A program made the translations under genes and the position numbers. A stretch of DNA of 27,653 nt from the NCBI GenBank assembly GCA_910586515.1, contig CAJUGL010000045.1, forward strand, positions 1 to 27,653, given 5' to 3'. Origin of the DNA: an uncultured Acetatifactor sp. (lineage in GTDB: Bacteria; Bacillota; Clostridia; Lachnospirales; Lachnospiraceae). Shown piece after piece: positions 15,272 to 23,849 of this stretch (position 1 is the stretch's first letter; the number at the start of each line of letters is the position of its first letter). Below the pieces are notes generated by a model. That model was given only the letters and a program-made list of their open reading frames with translations. It made no database searches and was not told the origin of the DNA.

Positions 15272-16470
15272 AAAAACAGCTGCGTAACAGGGTGCAGGAA
15301 AAGATGGATTTTGTGAAAGACTTTTCTGACGCGGAAGTGGAGGAAACCATAGATGAGGTTATTTTAAGCGCAGAAGGTTTGGCGGTATATCCGGTATCCG
15401 TCCGACGGAATCTGAAAAAAGAGCTGTTTCATTCTCTGCGCCGGCTGGATATCCTGCAGATATTTGTGGAGGACGCTTCTGTTACGGAAATCATGATCAA
15501 CGGAAAGGATCATATCTTTGTGGAACAGGAGGGAAGGCTGAGAGAGCTTGACGTGGGTTTCGAATCCACGGAAAAGCTTCAGGATGTGATTCAGCAGATT
15601 GTGGCGGGCTGCAACCGTGTGGTAAACGAGGCTTCCCCCATTGTAGATGCCAGACTTCCCAATGGTTCGCGGGTAAATATTGTCATGAATCCGGTGGCGC
15701 TTAACGGGCCGATCGTTACGATCAGGCGTTTTCCTGATAAACCGATAACCATGGAGCGTCTGCTTAGAATCGGATCCATTTCGCCGGAGGCAGCAGAGTT
15801 TCTTAAGAGGTTGGTAAGGGCTAAGTATAATATTTTCATCAGCGGAGGAACAGGAAGCGGGAAAACCACATTCCTGAACGTGTTGTCTCATTACATTCCC
15901 TCAGAGGAGCGGGTTATTACCATAGAGGACAGCGCAGAGCTGCAATTGCAGGGACTTTCCAACCTTGTGCGTCTGGAGACGCGCAACAGCAATGTGGAAG
16001 GATGTCAGGAGATCACAATACGGGAACTGATCAAGTCCTCTCTCCGCATGCGGCCGGACAGGATTGTGGTGGGTGAGGTAAGAGGGGCGGAGGCCATCGA
16101 TATGCTGCAGTGTCTCAATACGGGACATGACGGGAGTATGTCCACGGGACATGCCAACAGCGGCAGGGATATGCTGGCAAGATTGGAGAATATGGTCTTG
16201 ATGGGAATGGATTTGCCCCTTGCGGCAATCCGGCAGCAGATCGCCTCAGGGGTAGATATTATTGTACATTTGGGCAGGCTGAGAGATAAGTCGAGAAAGG
16301 TGTTGGAGATAACGGAGGTGACAGGCTGTGAGAATAACGAGATAACGTTGAATCCCCTGTTTCTTTTTGAAGAGACAGGAGAGGACAGGGAGGGAAATGT
16401 GATCGGGAAGCTGCAGGAAAAGGGGGTGTTGCTTCATGGACACAAGCTTAAAACGGCGGGATTATCATAA
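15253..16470 (+). CDS. cpaF: Tad secretion ATPase TadA/CpaF
   Basis: A 405-residue cytoplasmic hexameric ATPase of the type II/IV secretion superfamily that powers pilus assembly. Walker A is SGGTGSGKTT with K204. The Asp box is ITIEDSAEL, Walker B contains VVGEVRGAEA (E275), and the His box is GHDGSMSTGHANS. The N-terminal region (IFVEDASVTEIMINGKDHIF) is typical of CpaF. All catalytic elements are intact. The GTG at 15253 overlaps the end of tadZ and has GGAGGAG just upstream (15241-15247). Its 3' end overlaps tadB by 35 bases, implying translational coupling. Confidence 0.95.
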   Translation: MEYGELKKQLRNRVQEKMDFVKDFSDAEVEETIDEVILSAEGLAVYPVSVRRNLKKELFHSLRRLDILQIFVEDASVTEIMINGKDHIFVEQEGRLRELDVGFESTEKLQDVIQQIVAGCNRVVNEASPIVDARLPNGSRVNIVMNPVALNGPIVTIRRFPDKPITMERLLRIGSISPEAAEFLKRLVRAKYNIFISGGTGSGKTTFLNVLSHYIPSEERVITIEDSAELQLQGLSNLVRLETRNSNVEGCQEITIRELIKSSLRMRPDRIVVGEVRGAEAIDMLQCLNTGHDGSMSTGHANSGRDMLARLENMVLMGMDLPLAAIRQQIASGVDIIVHLGRLRDKSRKVLEITEVTGCENNEITLNPLFLFEETGEDREGNVIGKLQEKGVLLHGHKLKTAGLS

Positions 16471-17206
16471 GTACTATTGGAAGAAGGGGGAGAAGATCAG
16501 GACCATTCTTTTCTGCGCGGGGATAACGGGAGTACTGGCATACTTTTTTTACAGAAGCTTTTTGGCCTTAATTCCGCTTTCAGGAATAGGGCTGCTGGCA
16601 TTTGGACGGGTCAGAGGGCTTAAGGCGGAGAGGATCAGGGAAGAACTGGCGGTGCAGTTTCGGGAGTGTATTCTGGCGGTAGCCACATCTCTTCAAGCAG
16701 GTTATTCCGTGGAAAATGCATTTTTGGAGTGCAGGCAGGATATGCAGCTGATGTACGGTGAGGAGGCGGCGATATGCAGAGAATTGGGGTTTATCAAGAA
16801 AGGTCTGCATATCAATATTTCTCTGGAGGAGCTGTTGAGGGACATGGCTGACAGGAGCGGATGTGAGGAGATTGCCCAGTTTGCCCAGATATTTGCGCTG
16901 GCAAAACGCAACGGCGGCAATATGGCGGAAATCATCAGAAGTTCTGCAGGTCAGATCGGAAAACAGATTGAGCTGCGTCAGGAGATACAGATGCTTTTAG
17001 GGGGCAAGAAGATGGAACTGAACGTGATGAAGGTAATGCCCTTTGGAATATTGCTTTATATTGATATGGGCAACAGGGGATATTTTGATCCGCTTTATGG
17101 AAATCTGATCGGTATAGCAGTTATGACAGGCTGCCTTGGGCTGTATCTTGGGGCATATCTCTTGGGGGAGCATATTATGAAGGGGATCATGAGAGATATG
17201 GTATAG
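16436..17206 (+). CDS. tadB: Tad inner-membrane assembly protein TadB
   Basis: A 256-residue membrane protein of the T2SSF/GspF type, which with TadC forms the platform above the CpaF ATPase. Two helices near residues 25-62 precede a cytoplasmic T2SSF domain, recognised by AVATSLQAGYSVENAF, FAQIFALAKRNGGNMAEIIR and a following ELRQEIQMLLGGKKME stretch. Two C-terminal membrane helices (FGILLYID region and VMTGCLGLYLGAYLLG) complete the normal topology. The ATG lies within the end of cpaF, with AAGGGGG about ten bases upstream. Confidence 0.9.
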   Translation: MDTSLKRRDYHKYYWKKGEKIRTILFCAGITGVLAYFFYRSFLALIPLSGIGLLAFGRVRGLKAERIREELAVQFRECILAVATSLQAGYSVENAFLECRQDMQLMYGEEAAICRELGFIKKGLHINISLEELLRDMADRSGCEEIAQFAQIFALAKRNGGNMAEIIRSSAGQIGKQIELRQEIQMLLGGKKMELNVMKVMPFGILLYIDMGNRGYFDPLYGNLIGIAVMTGCLGLYLGAYLLGEHIMKGIMRDMV

Positions 17207-17218
17207 GAGGTGTTTGAT

Positions 17219-18658
17219 TTGTATTGGATTGCTTTGATTACCTGGGTGATTTTTGCGGTGTTGCTGTATCTGGCCCGTAAGGAGGGAACGGCGGAGGGGA
17301 CGGCCGCTCTGATGAAACCGTTTCATAAGACTGCCATGTATCTGTATAAGAAGAGCTGTCTGTATTTTCCCAGGCTGTTCACCTCTCCCCGTGTGGAAAA
17401 AGATTTACAGCAGCTTCATCCCTGCGAGTCCGGAGAATGTCTGAAAGCGGAATATTATGTGAAGAAAATTGCCTTCTGTCTGGTCATTGTTGTAGTGGGG
17501 ACATTGTTCGGTGCAGGAACGAAATTAAGCGCAGGCAGCAATCTGATTCTGGGACTGGACGGAAGCGTTCCTAGAGGGGATTATCGGGAGGTTGGCAAAG
17601 AGATCGACATTATAGCGGATTATGACAGCAGACAGATGGATTTCCGGGTGGAAGTAGAACCCAGGCTGCTGGCAGGGAGGGACGCGGATGAACTTATTGC
17701 GGATTTTCGAGCAAAGCTTCCTCAATATATTTTAGGGAAAAATTCTGATCTGGAGAATGTTTCGGACAATCTGGTGCTGCGGGAACATTATGAGGGCTGG
17801 CCGATAACCGTCAGATGGGAGAGCGGCAGTCCGGGCATATTGAGTGATACGGGCCAGATATTTGCCGTGGAGAAGGCGGAATCAGTGACATTGGCATATG
17901 ATTTGTGCTATGGCGGGAAGGAAGACTGCGGAGAGATTTTGGTGAAGGTTACGCCGCGGATGCTTACGGCAGAGGAAACGCTCTATCGGGAGCTGGAGGA
18001 GCTGCTTCTCAGCTCTCAGCGGGAAAGTCTTGAGCAGGACAGATGGCATCTGCCGGAGGAATGGAAGGGGGAGCGCATAGGCTGGAGTCAGGCCGTTGAG
18101 GACAACAGTCTGTATATGTGGGCAGCGGCCATGGGGACGGCAGTCCTGGTGTATGCTTTTCTTGACAGGGATTTACATGAGCAGCTGGAAAAGCGAAAAA
18201 AAGGCCTGCGGAGAGCGTATCCAGAGGTGGTACATAAGCTGGTGCTGTTTGTCGGAGCGGGAATGACGATCAGGGGGGCGTTCCATAAGATTGCCGGAGA
18301 TTATGAGGTAAAGCGCGGGAGCGGGGGAAAACAGTGCCCGGCATATGAAGAGATTCTTTATACTTGCCGGGAGCTGAGTTCAGGTGTTTCGGAAGGGGTA
18401 TCCTACGAACACTTTGGCAGAAGGACCGGGCTGCAGGAGTATATCCGGTTGAGTACATTGCTGGCACAGAATCTGAAGAGGGGGAACAGTACGCTGTTGG
18501 AGCGGCTGCGGGAGGAAGCGGACAAAGCCGCAGAGGAGCGCTTGCAGCAGAGTAAGAAGCTGGGGGAGGAGGCGGGAACAAAACTTCTGGTGCCGATGGT
18601 GTTGATGCTGGCAGTAGTGATGGCCATAATTATGATACCGGCGTTTTCGAACATGTAG
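17219..18658 (+). CDS. tadC: TadC-like assembly protein with a large extracytoplasmic insert
   Basis: A 479-residue membrane protein. The C-terminal part (about 325-479: RRAYPEVVHKLVLFVGAGMT to a final hydrophobic helix) is a TadC-type T2SSF domain. Unlike normal TadC (about 300 residues), about 190 residues separate the second helix (83-100) from the third (297-315). The insert, predicted to lie outside the membrane, has a helical segment (DADELIADFRAKLPQYILGKN) and an Ig-like strand segment (WPITVRWESGSPGILSDTG, then VTLAYDLCYGG), resembling 'atrophied' bacterial Ig domains. The TTG at 17219 is preferred because AGGAGG (17205-17210) is eight bases before it; the GTG at 17210 would overlap that site. 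Confidence 0.85.
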   Translation: MYWIALITWVIFAVLLYLARKEGTAEGTAALMKPFHKTAMYLYKKSCLYFPRLFTSPRVEKDLQQLHPCESGECLKAEYYVKKIAFCLVIVVVGTLFGAGTKLSAGSNLILGLDGSVPRGDYREVGKEIDIIADYDSRQMDFRVEVEPRLLAGRDADELIADFRAKLPQYILGKNSDLENVSDNLVLREHYEGWPITVRWESGSPGILSDTGQIFAVEKAESVTLAYDLCYGGKEDCGEILVKVTPRMLTAEETLYRELEELLLSSQRESLEQDRWHLPEEWKGERIGWSQAVEDNSLYMWAAAMGTAVLVYAFLDRDLHEQLEKRKKGLRRAYPEVVHKLVLFVGAGMTIRGAFHKIAGDYEVKRGSGGKQCPAYEEILYTCRELSSGVSEGVSYEHFGRRTGLQEYIRLSTLLAQNLKRGNSTLLERLREEADKAAEERLQQSKKLGEEAGTKLLVPMVLMLAVVMAIIMIPAFSNM

Positions 18659-18700
18659 TTGGATACAGAGCTGCGAATGGCAGCGGAAAGAGAGGGACTT

Positions 18701-18877
18701 ATGTGTAAATTGAAAGGAATGAGAGATTTTTTGAGAGAAGAAGAGGGAATGGGAACTGTGGAGATCATTCTGATTATCGTGGTGCTTGTGGGCTTGGTCA
18801 TCATTTTTAAGAGCCAGATCACTGCGGTGGTGAACAGTCTGTTCCAAAAGATTACTTCACAGACCGGCTCGGTCTGA
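18701..18877 (+). CDS. flp: Flp-type (Flp1-like) major pilin
   Basis: A 58-residue pilin precursor. A positively charged leader (KLKGMRDFLREEEG) precedes the hydrophobic helix that forms the pilus core. Cleavage by the A24 peptidase is predicted between G and MGTVE, leaving glutamate at mature position 5, as in type IV pilins. The mature subunit would be about 42 residues, typical for Flp. ATG 18701 is preferred, with AGAGGG just upstream at rather short spacing. In-frame TTG 18659 and ATG 18677 would lengthen the leader but have no ribosome site. It lies between tadC and the DUF5702-like gene. Confidence 0.85.
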   Translation: MCKLKGMRDFLREEEGMGTVEIILIIVVLVGLVIIFKSQITAVVNSLFQKITSQTGSV

Positions 18878-19083
18878 AGGGCAGAAGTCCAGCGTCCTGT
18901 CTGAATTGTTGCGGAAGTAGAGTATCGCCGCCGGAAAGCAAAACCTTGCGGACGGATATGCACGGAAAGAAGCTGCCGTCGATACAAAAGGAACGAGCTG
19001 TCGGGCGGCGAACGGATATCTATATGGGGAAGTATGGCAGACAGGAAATGACAGAACAGGAAATAGAGGAAGGAAACGAAGAG

Positions 19084-20586
19084 ATGGATGCGAATAGAAG
19101 TTGTTATCATGACAGAGATCCGGGCCGAATAGGCAGCGCATATGTGACCGTTTATCTTACCCTATGTCTGGCAGTGCTTCTCTCGCTGTGCCTTGCACTG
19201 ATAGACGGCGTGCGGAGAAACGGGGCCAGGATGGAAGCGGAGTGTATTGCGGATATCGGATTGTACAGCATTATGGCTGAGTATCACCGGGAATTGCTGA
19301 CTCAATACAATCTGTTTGCGATAGATTCCTCTTACGGAACCGCTCAGTGCGGTAAGGCAAATACAGAGTCACATCTGCGGAAATACATAACTAAAAATCT
19401 GAGTTATGAGGACATTTTGCTGTCGGATTTTTTCTATCGGGATTTTCTCTCTCTGGAGCTGAAGCAGGCAGAATTAACAAAGGGGCAGATACTGACTGAT
19501 TATGGGGGAACTGTATTTCGCAGATGCGCGGCAGAGGCTGTGAAGGATGATGTGGGATTGGGGCTTTTGCAGGAGCTGAGAGAGTGGACTGAAGTAGTGG
19601 AGGTAAACGGGCTGGAGGAGGGGAAGGAAGAAGAAAAAAAGCAGGAGCTTGACGGAAAGATCGGCGAATGGGCTGAAGCATATAACGGTACGGAAGTGGA
19701 GACAGAGGAAGGAGAAATCGAAACACTGGAAATCGCCAATCCCACCAGCGCGCTGGAGGCAAAGAAGAGCCTGGGCATTCTGCGGCTGGTCATTGGGGAG
19801 GAGGACAGGCTTTCTCAAAACAGGATACAGGCCGGCAATCTGGTCATGAGCAGAATGGAGCGGGGGCAGATAAACCGCGGAAATATAGAATGTGAGGAAT
19901 TGGACGATGGGGGGCGGCTGGTGGAAAAGTTCGCTTTTCAGGAGTATCTGCTGCGATATATGGGGCGGTACGGAGATGAACGTGAGGGGGATGCCCTTCG
20001 CTATCAGATTGAATATTTGGTTGCAGGCAAGGAAAGCGACGTGGAGAACCTCAGAAGTGTGGCGAACAGGCTGTGTCTGCTCCGGGAGGCGGCCAATGCC
20101 ATGTATTTGCTGTCCGACACTAAAAAACGCCAGCAAATAGAGTTTGCGGCAGGGCTGGTGTGTACCCTGGTCATGCTGCCGGAGCTGACGCCGCTTTTGG
20201 AAGGCGCGATTCTGCTGGGATGGGCATACGCGGAGAGTGTATATGATGTGAAGTCTTTGCTGGCAGGAGGGAAAGTTCCTTTGTTGAAGGACGAAAACAG
20301 CTGGCACTACAGTCTTGGCTCGGCTCTTGCCGGAAGCCTGCAGGATGAGACTCAGGATGGAGATGGGCTGGACTATAAAGACTATCTGCGGATCTTTATG
20401 ATGATTGCCGATACGGATACACTCACAGCCAGGGCTATGAATATGGTGGAGGCGGATATTCGGGAGACACCGGGAAATGCCGGGTTTAGGCTGGACGGTT
20501 GTTACGCAGTTGTAGAGGCATGTGTCCGAATAGGCAGTGCCTATGGCTATGAATACGAGATAATAAGACAAAGTAGTTATTGGTGA
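19084..20586 (+). CDS. Tad-locus membrane-anchored protein (DUF5702-like)
   Basis: A 500-residue protein with one N-terminal hydrophobic segment (AYVTVYLTLCLAVLLSLCLA, about 21-40) and a large domain predicted outside the membrane. The start of the domain (RMEAECIADIGLYSIMAEYHREL, then YNLFAIDSSYG) recurs in DUF5702-type proteins of Clostridia Tad loci; I recall the family but could not check it. It may be a minor pilus or assembly component analogous to TadG. A Glu/Lys-rich linker lies near 175-215. ATG 19084 is chosen for the GAGGAAGG at 19066-19073 and because the membrane segment follows soon after. The frame stays open upstream to TTG 18946, so a longer form is possible. Confidence 0.7.
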   Translation: MDANRSCYHDRDPGRIGSAYVTVYLTLCLAVLLSLCLALIDGVRRNGARMEAECIADIGLYSIMAEYHRELLTQYNLFAIDSSYGTAQCGKANTESHLRKYITKNLSYEDILLSDFFYRDFLSLELKQAELTKGQILTDYGGTVFRRCAAEAVKDDVGLGLLQELREWTEVVEVNGLEEGKEEEKKQELDGKIGEWAEAYNGTEVETEEGEIETLEIANPTSALEAKKSLGILRLVIGEEDRLSQNRIQAGNLVMSRMERGQINRGNIECEELDDGGRLVEKFAFQEYLLRYMGRYGDEREGDALRYQIEYLVAGKESDVENLRSVANRLCLLREAANAMYLLSDTKKRQQIEFAAGLVCTLVMLPELTPLLEGAILLGWAYAESVYDVKSLLAGGKVPLLKDENSWHYSLGSALAGSLQDETQDGDGLDYKDYLRIFMMIADTDTLTARAMNMVEADIRETPGNAGFRLDGCYAVVEACVRIGSAYGYEYEIIRQSSYW

Positions 20587-20607
20587 GAGGAAGCGAGGTG
20601 AACAGTG

Positions 20608-21624
20608 ATGTCCCTTTTATGGAACGGCAGAGTCATAAAGAAACAATTAACCAGGAAAAACAAACCTTCTCCGACAATTCAAGGCAGTATTCCTGATTCG
20701 GCCCGGAGTCAGGAGTCTTCACCAGATGGCGGCATTTGCCGTAGATCTGTCACAACCCGTCTCATAAAGGGGATATCACTGTTGACCTCGGTTTCCGGAG
20801 GGGCGCCTGCGGGAATGACTGTGGAAGCTTCGATTGTCCTTCCGCTGTTTCTTTTCTTTTTCCTGAATCTGGGATGTGCTATGGAAATGATACGGTTGCA
20901 CGGCAATCTTCAGCTGGCGGTTTGGCAGATAGGAAGCAGGCTGTCCGTGTATGGATACGCTTTGGAGAGCGGGGAAATGCCGGAGGCAGGAGCGGAAGAC
21001 GTAGGATGGTGGGAAGATTTGGCAGGATTGGCGATTTCTTCCACTTATGTCAGGGGTCAGGTGGTGAAATTTGCAGGCAGGGAATATCTTGATGCTTCCC
21101 CATTGACGAACGGGGCGGATGGCCTGCAGTTTTGGGAGAGCAGGCTGCTGGGCGAGGGCGGAGAGATGGATATTATAGTTACCTATTCGGTGTCGCCGTG
21201 GAGTGATTTGTTAGGAACGATATCCTTCCGCATGGCAAATCGGTATTATGGTCATATCTGGAACGGATACGCTCTATCTGACGGAGAAGAATCCGGCGGT
21301 GTGGAAGAAAACCAACAGACGGTATATGTCACAGAGAACGGAACAGTTTATCATTCCAGTACGGAATGCACTCATCTGCGTCTGACGATTCGGCAGGTTT
21401 CGGCGGCAGCGGTGGGGGAGGAACGGAATGAGAGCGGCGCCAAATACTATCCCTGTGAGCGATGTTCCGGCGGGGGCAGCCCTGGACTGCTGTATATCAC
21501 GAAAGACGGAAATAGATATCATTTCAGCAGGGACTGTTCAGGGTTGAAACGGACGATGAATACAATGACCCTGGAGGAGGCGCAGGATGCAGGTTATCCG
21601 CCATGCAGCCGCTGCGGAGGATAA
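20608..21624 (+). CDS. TadE-like pseudopilin with twin Cys/His (Ada-like) tail
   Basis: A 338-residue protein. A long basic leader (about 1-70) precedes MTVEASIVLPLFLFFFLNLG, the TadE-type helix with the conserved VEA glutamate. A middle domain follows (about 95-230). The tail holds two similar modules: YHSSTEC (H249, C254) with PCERC (C283, C286), and YHFSRDC (H305, C310) with PCSRC (C333, C336). Each has the G.xYH....C...PC..C layout of Ada-like metal-binding motifs, so each could hold one zinc. Such a tail would be exposed outside the cell. ATG 20608 has GAGGTG seven bases upstream. Its end overlaps no preferred start, but the next gene follows at 40 bases. Confidence 0.8.
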   Translation: MSLLWNGRVIKKQLTRKNKPSPTIQGSIPDSARSQESSPDGGICRRSVTTRLIKGISLLTSVSGGAPAGMTVEASIVLPLFLFFFLNLGCAMEMIRLHGNLQLAVWQIGSRLSVYGYALESGEMPEAGAEDVGWWEDLAGLAISSTYVRGQVVKFAGREYLDASPLTNGADGLQFWESRLLGEGGEMDIIVTYSVSPWSDLLGTISFRMANRYYGHIWNGYALSDGEESGGVEENQQTVYVTENGTVYHSSTECTHLRLTIRQVSAAAVGEERNESGAKYYPCERCSGGGSPGLLYITKDGNRYHFSRDCSGLKRTMNTMTLEEAQDAGYPPCSRCGG

Positions 21625-21664
21625 GATCAAATGGGAAAATACAGTGGGAATAGGGGATGGGACA

Positions 21665-22075
21665 ATGTGGTTTAATATATTATGGGCCGTTTGGCTGCTT
21701 ACTGTGAGTATTCTGGATTTCAGGAGCCGAAGAGTACCTTTCTGGATATTGGGGGCGGGAGGGGTTATGGTAATGCCGGAGGTTATCCGACGCTGGGGAG
21801 ATTATCCGGATATACTTTTGGGAATGCTGCCCGGTTTTACGCTTCTTGCGGTGGCCTTTGCCACAAAGAAAGCCGGATATGGTGACGGGATTGTTCTTCT
21901 GCTTCTGGGAATGGTACTGGGGCGGAGAGGCGGTCTGATGGTGTTTGGCATTGCTTTGTTCCTGGCGGCGGTTTGTTCGGCGTTTTTGCTGGTGATTCGG
22001 AAAGCAGGAAGAAATACAAAGATACCTTTTCTGCCGTTTCTGGCAGTGGGATGGGTGATTGTCATGGTGTTCTAA
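21665..22075 (+). CDS. Second, compact A24-type prepilin peptidase
   Basis: A 136-residue polytopic membrane protein. D18 (LDFRSRRVP) and D74 (GYGDGIVLLLLG, a GxGD motif) match the two catalytic aspartates of A24 proteases, at the same 6-residue offset to Val-Pro as Ile-Pro in other members. This is the second such enzyme in the locus and is shorter than the first. It might mature the TadE-like pseudopilins rather than Flp, but that is inference. ATG 21665 is selected because AGGGGATGGG lies just before it and the membrane segment starts at once. The open frame extends upstream to 21587 into the previous gene without a ribosome site. Confidence 0.8.
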   Translation: MWFNILWAVWLLTVSILDFRSRRVPFWILGAGGVMVMPEVIRRWGDYPDILLGMLPGFTLLAVAFATKKAGYGDGIVLLLLGMVLGRRGGLMVFGIALFLAAVCSAFLLVIRKAGRNTKIPFLPFLAVGWVIVMVF

Positions 22076-22133
22076 AAAACGGTTCATGCCCTGTCCGAAC
22101 TGTTGCACTTTAAACATATGCGGGAGGAAGAGA

Positions 22134-22565
22134 ATGAAAAATGCTGATGCATATTTTACCGTGGAAGCGGCCTTGGTGCTGCCGGTTTTGATGGGAGCGA
22201 TTCTGTTTGTCATTTATATATTGTTTTTTCAGTATGACAGATGTCTGCTGGAGCAGGACTTGGGAGCAATGGCCCTGTGGGGAAGCCGTCTGGAAGAGTC
22301 CGGTCAGGAGAGGCTGGAAGAGAAGGTGCAGGAACGGGTAAGGGGATTGTATAAAGAAAAATACATGGCTTGGGATTTTGCTGTGCTGGAGGCTTCTCTG
22401 GAAAAAAATACTTTTTCTGCAAAAGGAGCCGGACGTGTAAATTTTCCTCTGCCCGGATGGAATTTTTGGGGGTTTGGAAATAGCTGGGGGACGGAGAAGG
22501 AATATCGCTGCAGCCGTCTGTCTCCTGTTACCTTTATTCGTCTGTGCCGCAAAGTGAAGAATTAA
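22134..22565 (+). CDS. TadE-like pseudopilin
   Basis: A 143-residue protein. Residues 6-32 (YFTVEAALVLPVLMGAILFV and onward) form the TadE-type N-terminal helix with the VEA glutamate. The short leader before it and the absence of Cys/His modules set it apart from the larger TadE-like protein upstream. The remaining domain is short and has no recognised motif. ATG 22134 is preceded by GGGAGG six bases upstream, which decides against the in-frame start at 22059. It is probably a minor subunit or initiator of the pilus. Confidence 0.8.
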   Translation: MKNADAYFTVEAALVLPVLMGAILFVIYILFFQYDRCLLEQDLGAMALWGSRLEESGQERLEEKVQERVRGLYKEKYMAWDFAVLEASLEKNTFSAKGAGRVNFPLPGWNFWGFGNSWGTEKEYRCSRLSPVTFIRLCRKVKN

Positions 22566-22605
22566 GGGCATAAGGGATTTTAGCCGAGAGAGGGGGAGTG
22601 TGTTA

Positions 22606-23760
22606 ATGATGAATATAGAGTATGTGAGAAATTTAAACTGTAATTATGAGAGGATTCTGCTGGAACACAAACCGGATGAAATGCGGTATCAATATTGTAT
22701 ATTGGGCAGATGCAGGATAAAAGGGCTGCTTCCCTGCAGTCTGCGCTATATTAATGGAGGGGCCTATCTTTACTACGATATATCCTCAAAGCAGAATTTG
22801 GCGTCGCTGTTTGGCAATCGCTGTATCACAAGAGAGTGGATGAAAGATTTTGTGTGGAGTCTGCGGCAGCTCAGGCAGGAATTAGAGCGTTTTCTGCTGG
22901 ATACAAATAATATTTTATGGTATCCGGAACAGATTTTTCAGGATCTGGAAAACAATGTGTTTTCTTTTCTCTATATTCCTTATTATGAGGGAGAAGAAAG
23001 TTTCATAAAGCTGATGGAATTCTGGGTGGAACATATTGACTACAAGGATGAAGTGCTGGTAGAGTGTGTCTACAGAATGTATGAGCGGCTGGAACGTAAT
23101 GGGGCTGCCTATCTGCAGGCGCAGATTTTTGAAGATGCCGAATGTCTTGAAAAGATCAAGAATGCGGAAGTGGTGTGCACTGTCCTGGACGAAAAGCCTG
23201 CGGATGTAGAAGGGGAAGTTATTCAGGAAACAGCGGAAATAGAATCCGGTGAAAGACAGGACTCTCTGCCGGACAAGGCGGAAAAGGGCAGAAAGAAGGG
23301 AATAAGAGGTGTGTTTGAGAGTAAGCGCAGCCGCGGCAAGAAGGCGCGTGTGGAATATAGTCAGGCCATGAAACAGGCCATGGTGGGTTATGCGGTTGCA
23401 GAGGAAACAGATTACGAAGGCAGGAAACACGGACAGACCCTCTATATAGAAGACAAGACCGAGTCATCCGGGCGTCCGCACCGTCTGCTTACACCGGAGG
23501 GCAGACTGCTGATGAGTTTGGAACGACAGAGCCTGTCTATAGGAAAGAAGAAAGGCGAGGTGGATTTTGTACTGGAGGACGAATCGGTCAGCAGAATGCA
23601 TGCGCGTATTACTCTGGACGGGGACAGCGTATATCTGGAGGATTTAAATTCTACGAACGGAACGTTTAGAAACGGACGGCAGATGCAGCCCTACGAAAAG
23701 GCCAGACTTGATGAAGGGGATGAAATAAAGTGCGGGAGAGTAGTTTTTATCTTTCGGTGA
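22606..23760 (+). CDS. DUF6382-like / FHA-domain protein
   Basis: A 384-residue cytoplasmic protein. The N-terminal 170 residues (starting MNIEYVRNLNCNYERILL, with GLLPCSLRYINGGAYLYYDI) look like the DUF6382 domain found in Lachnospiraceae FHA proteins. A basic linker (about 215-265, KGRKKGIRGVFESKRSRGKK) follows. Near 305-384 is a canonical FHA domain: LSIGKKKGEVDF, VSRMHARI, LEDLNSTNGTFRNG. FHA domains bind phosphothreonine, so this protein may connect a Ser/Thr kinase, not present here, to pilus assembly. An ATG at 22606 with AGGGGGAG seven bases upstream is chosen over GTG 22600. Confidence 0.85.
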   Translation: MMNIEYVRNLNCNYERILLEHKPDEMRYQYCILGRCRIKGLLPCSLRYINGGAYLYYDISSKQNLASLFGNRCITREWMKDFVWSLRQLRQELERFLLDTNNILWYPEQIFQDLENNVFSFLYIPYYEGEESFIKLMEFWVEHIDYKDEVLVECVYRMYERLERNGAAYLQAQIFEDAECLEKIKNAEVVCTVLDEKPADVEGEVIQETAEIESGERQDSLPDKAEKGRKKGIRGVFESKRSRGKKARVEYSQAMKQAMVGYAVAEETDYEGRKHGQTLYIEDKTESSGRPHRLLTPEGRLLMSLERQSLSIGKKKGEVDFVLEDESVSRMHARITLDGDSVYLEDLNSTNGTFRNGRQMQPYEKARLDEGDEIKCGRVVFIFR

Positions 23761-23849
23761 GATAGTATTTGAAAAGAGGAAAAATTTATGCTAGAATAAA
23801 AAAGGCAGTTGGGGGATGCAGTGAAAGGCGTGTATGGGAGGAAGTGCTC

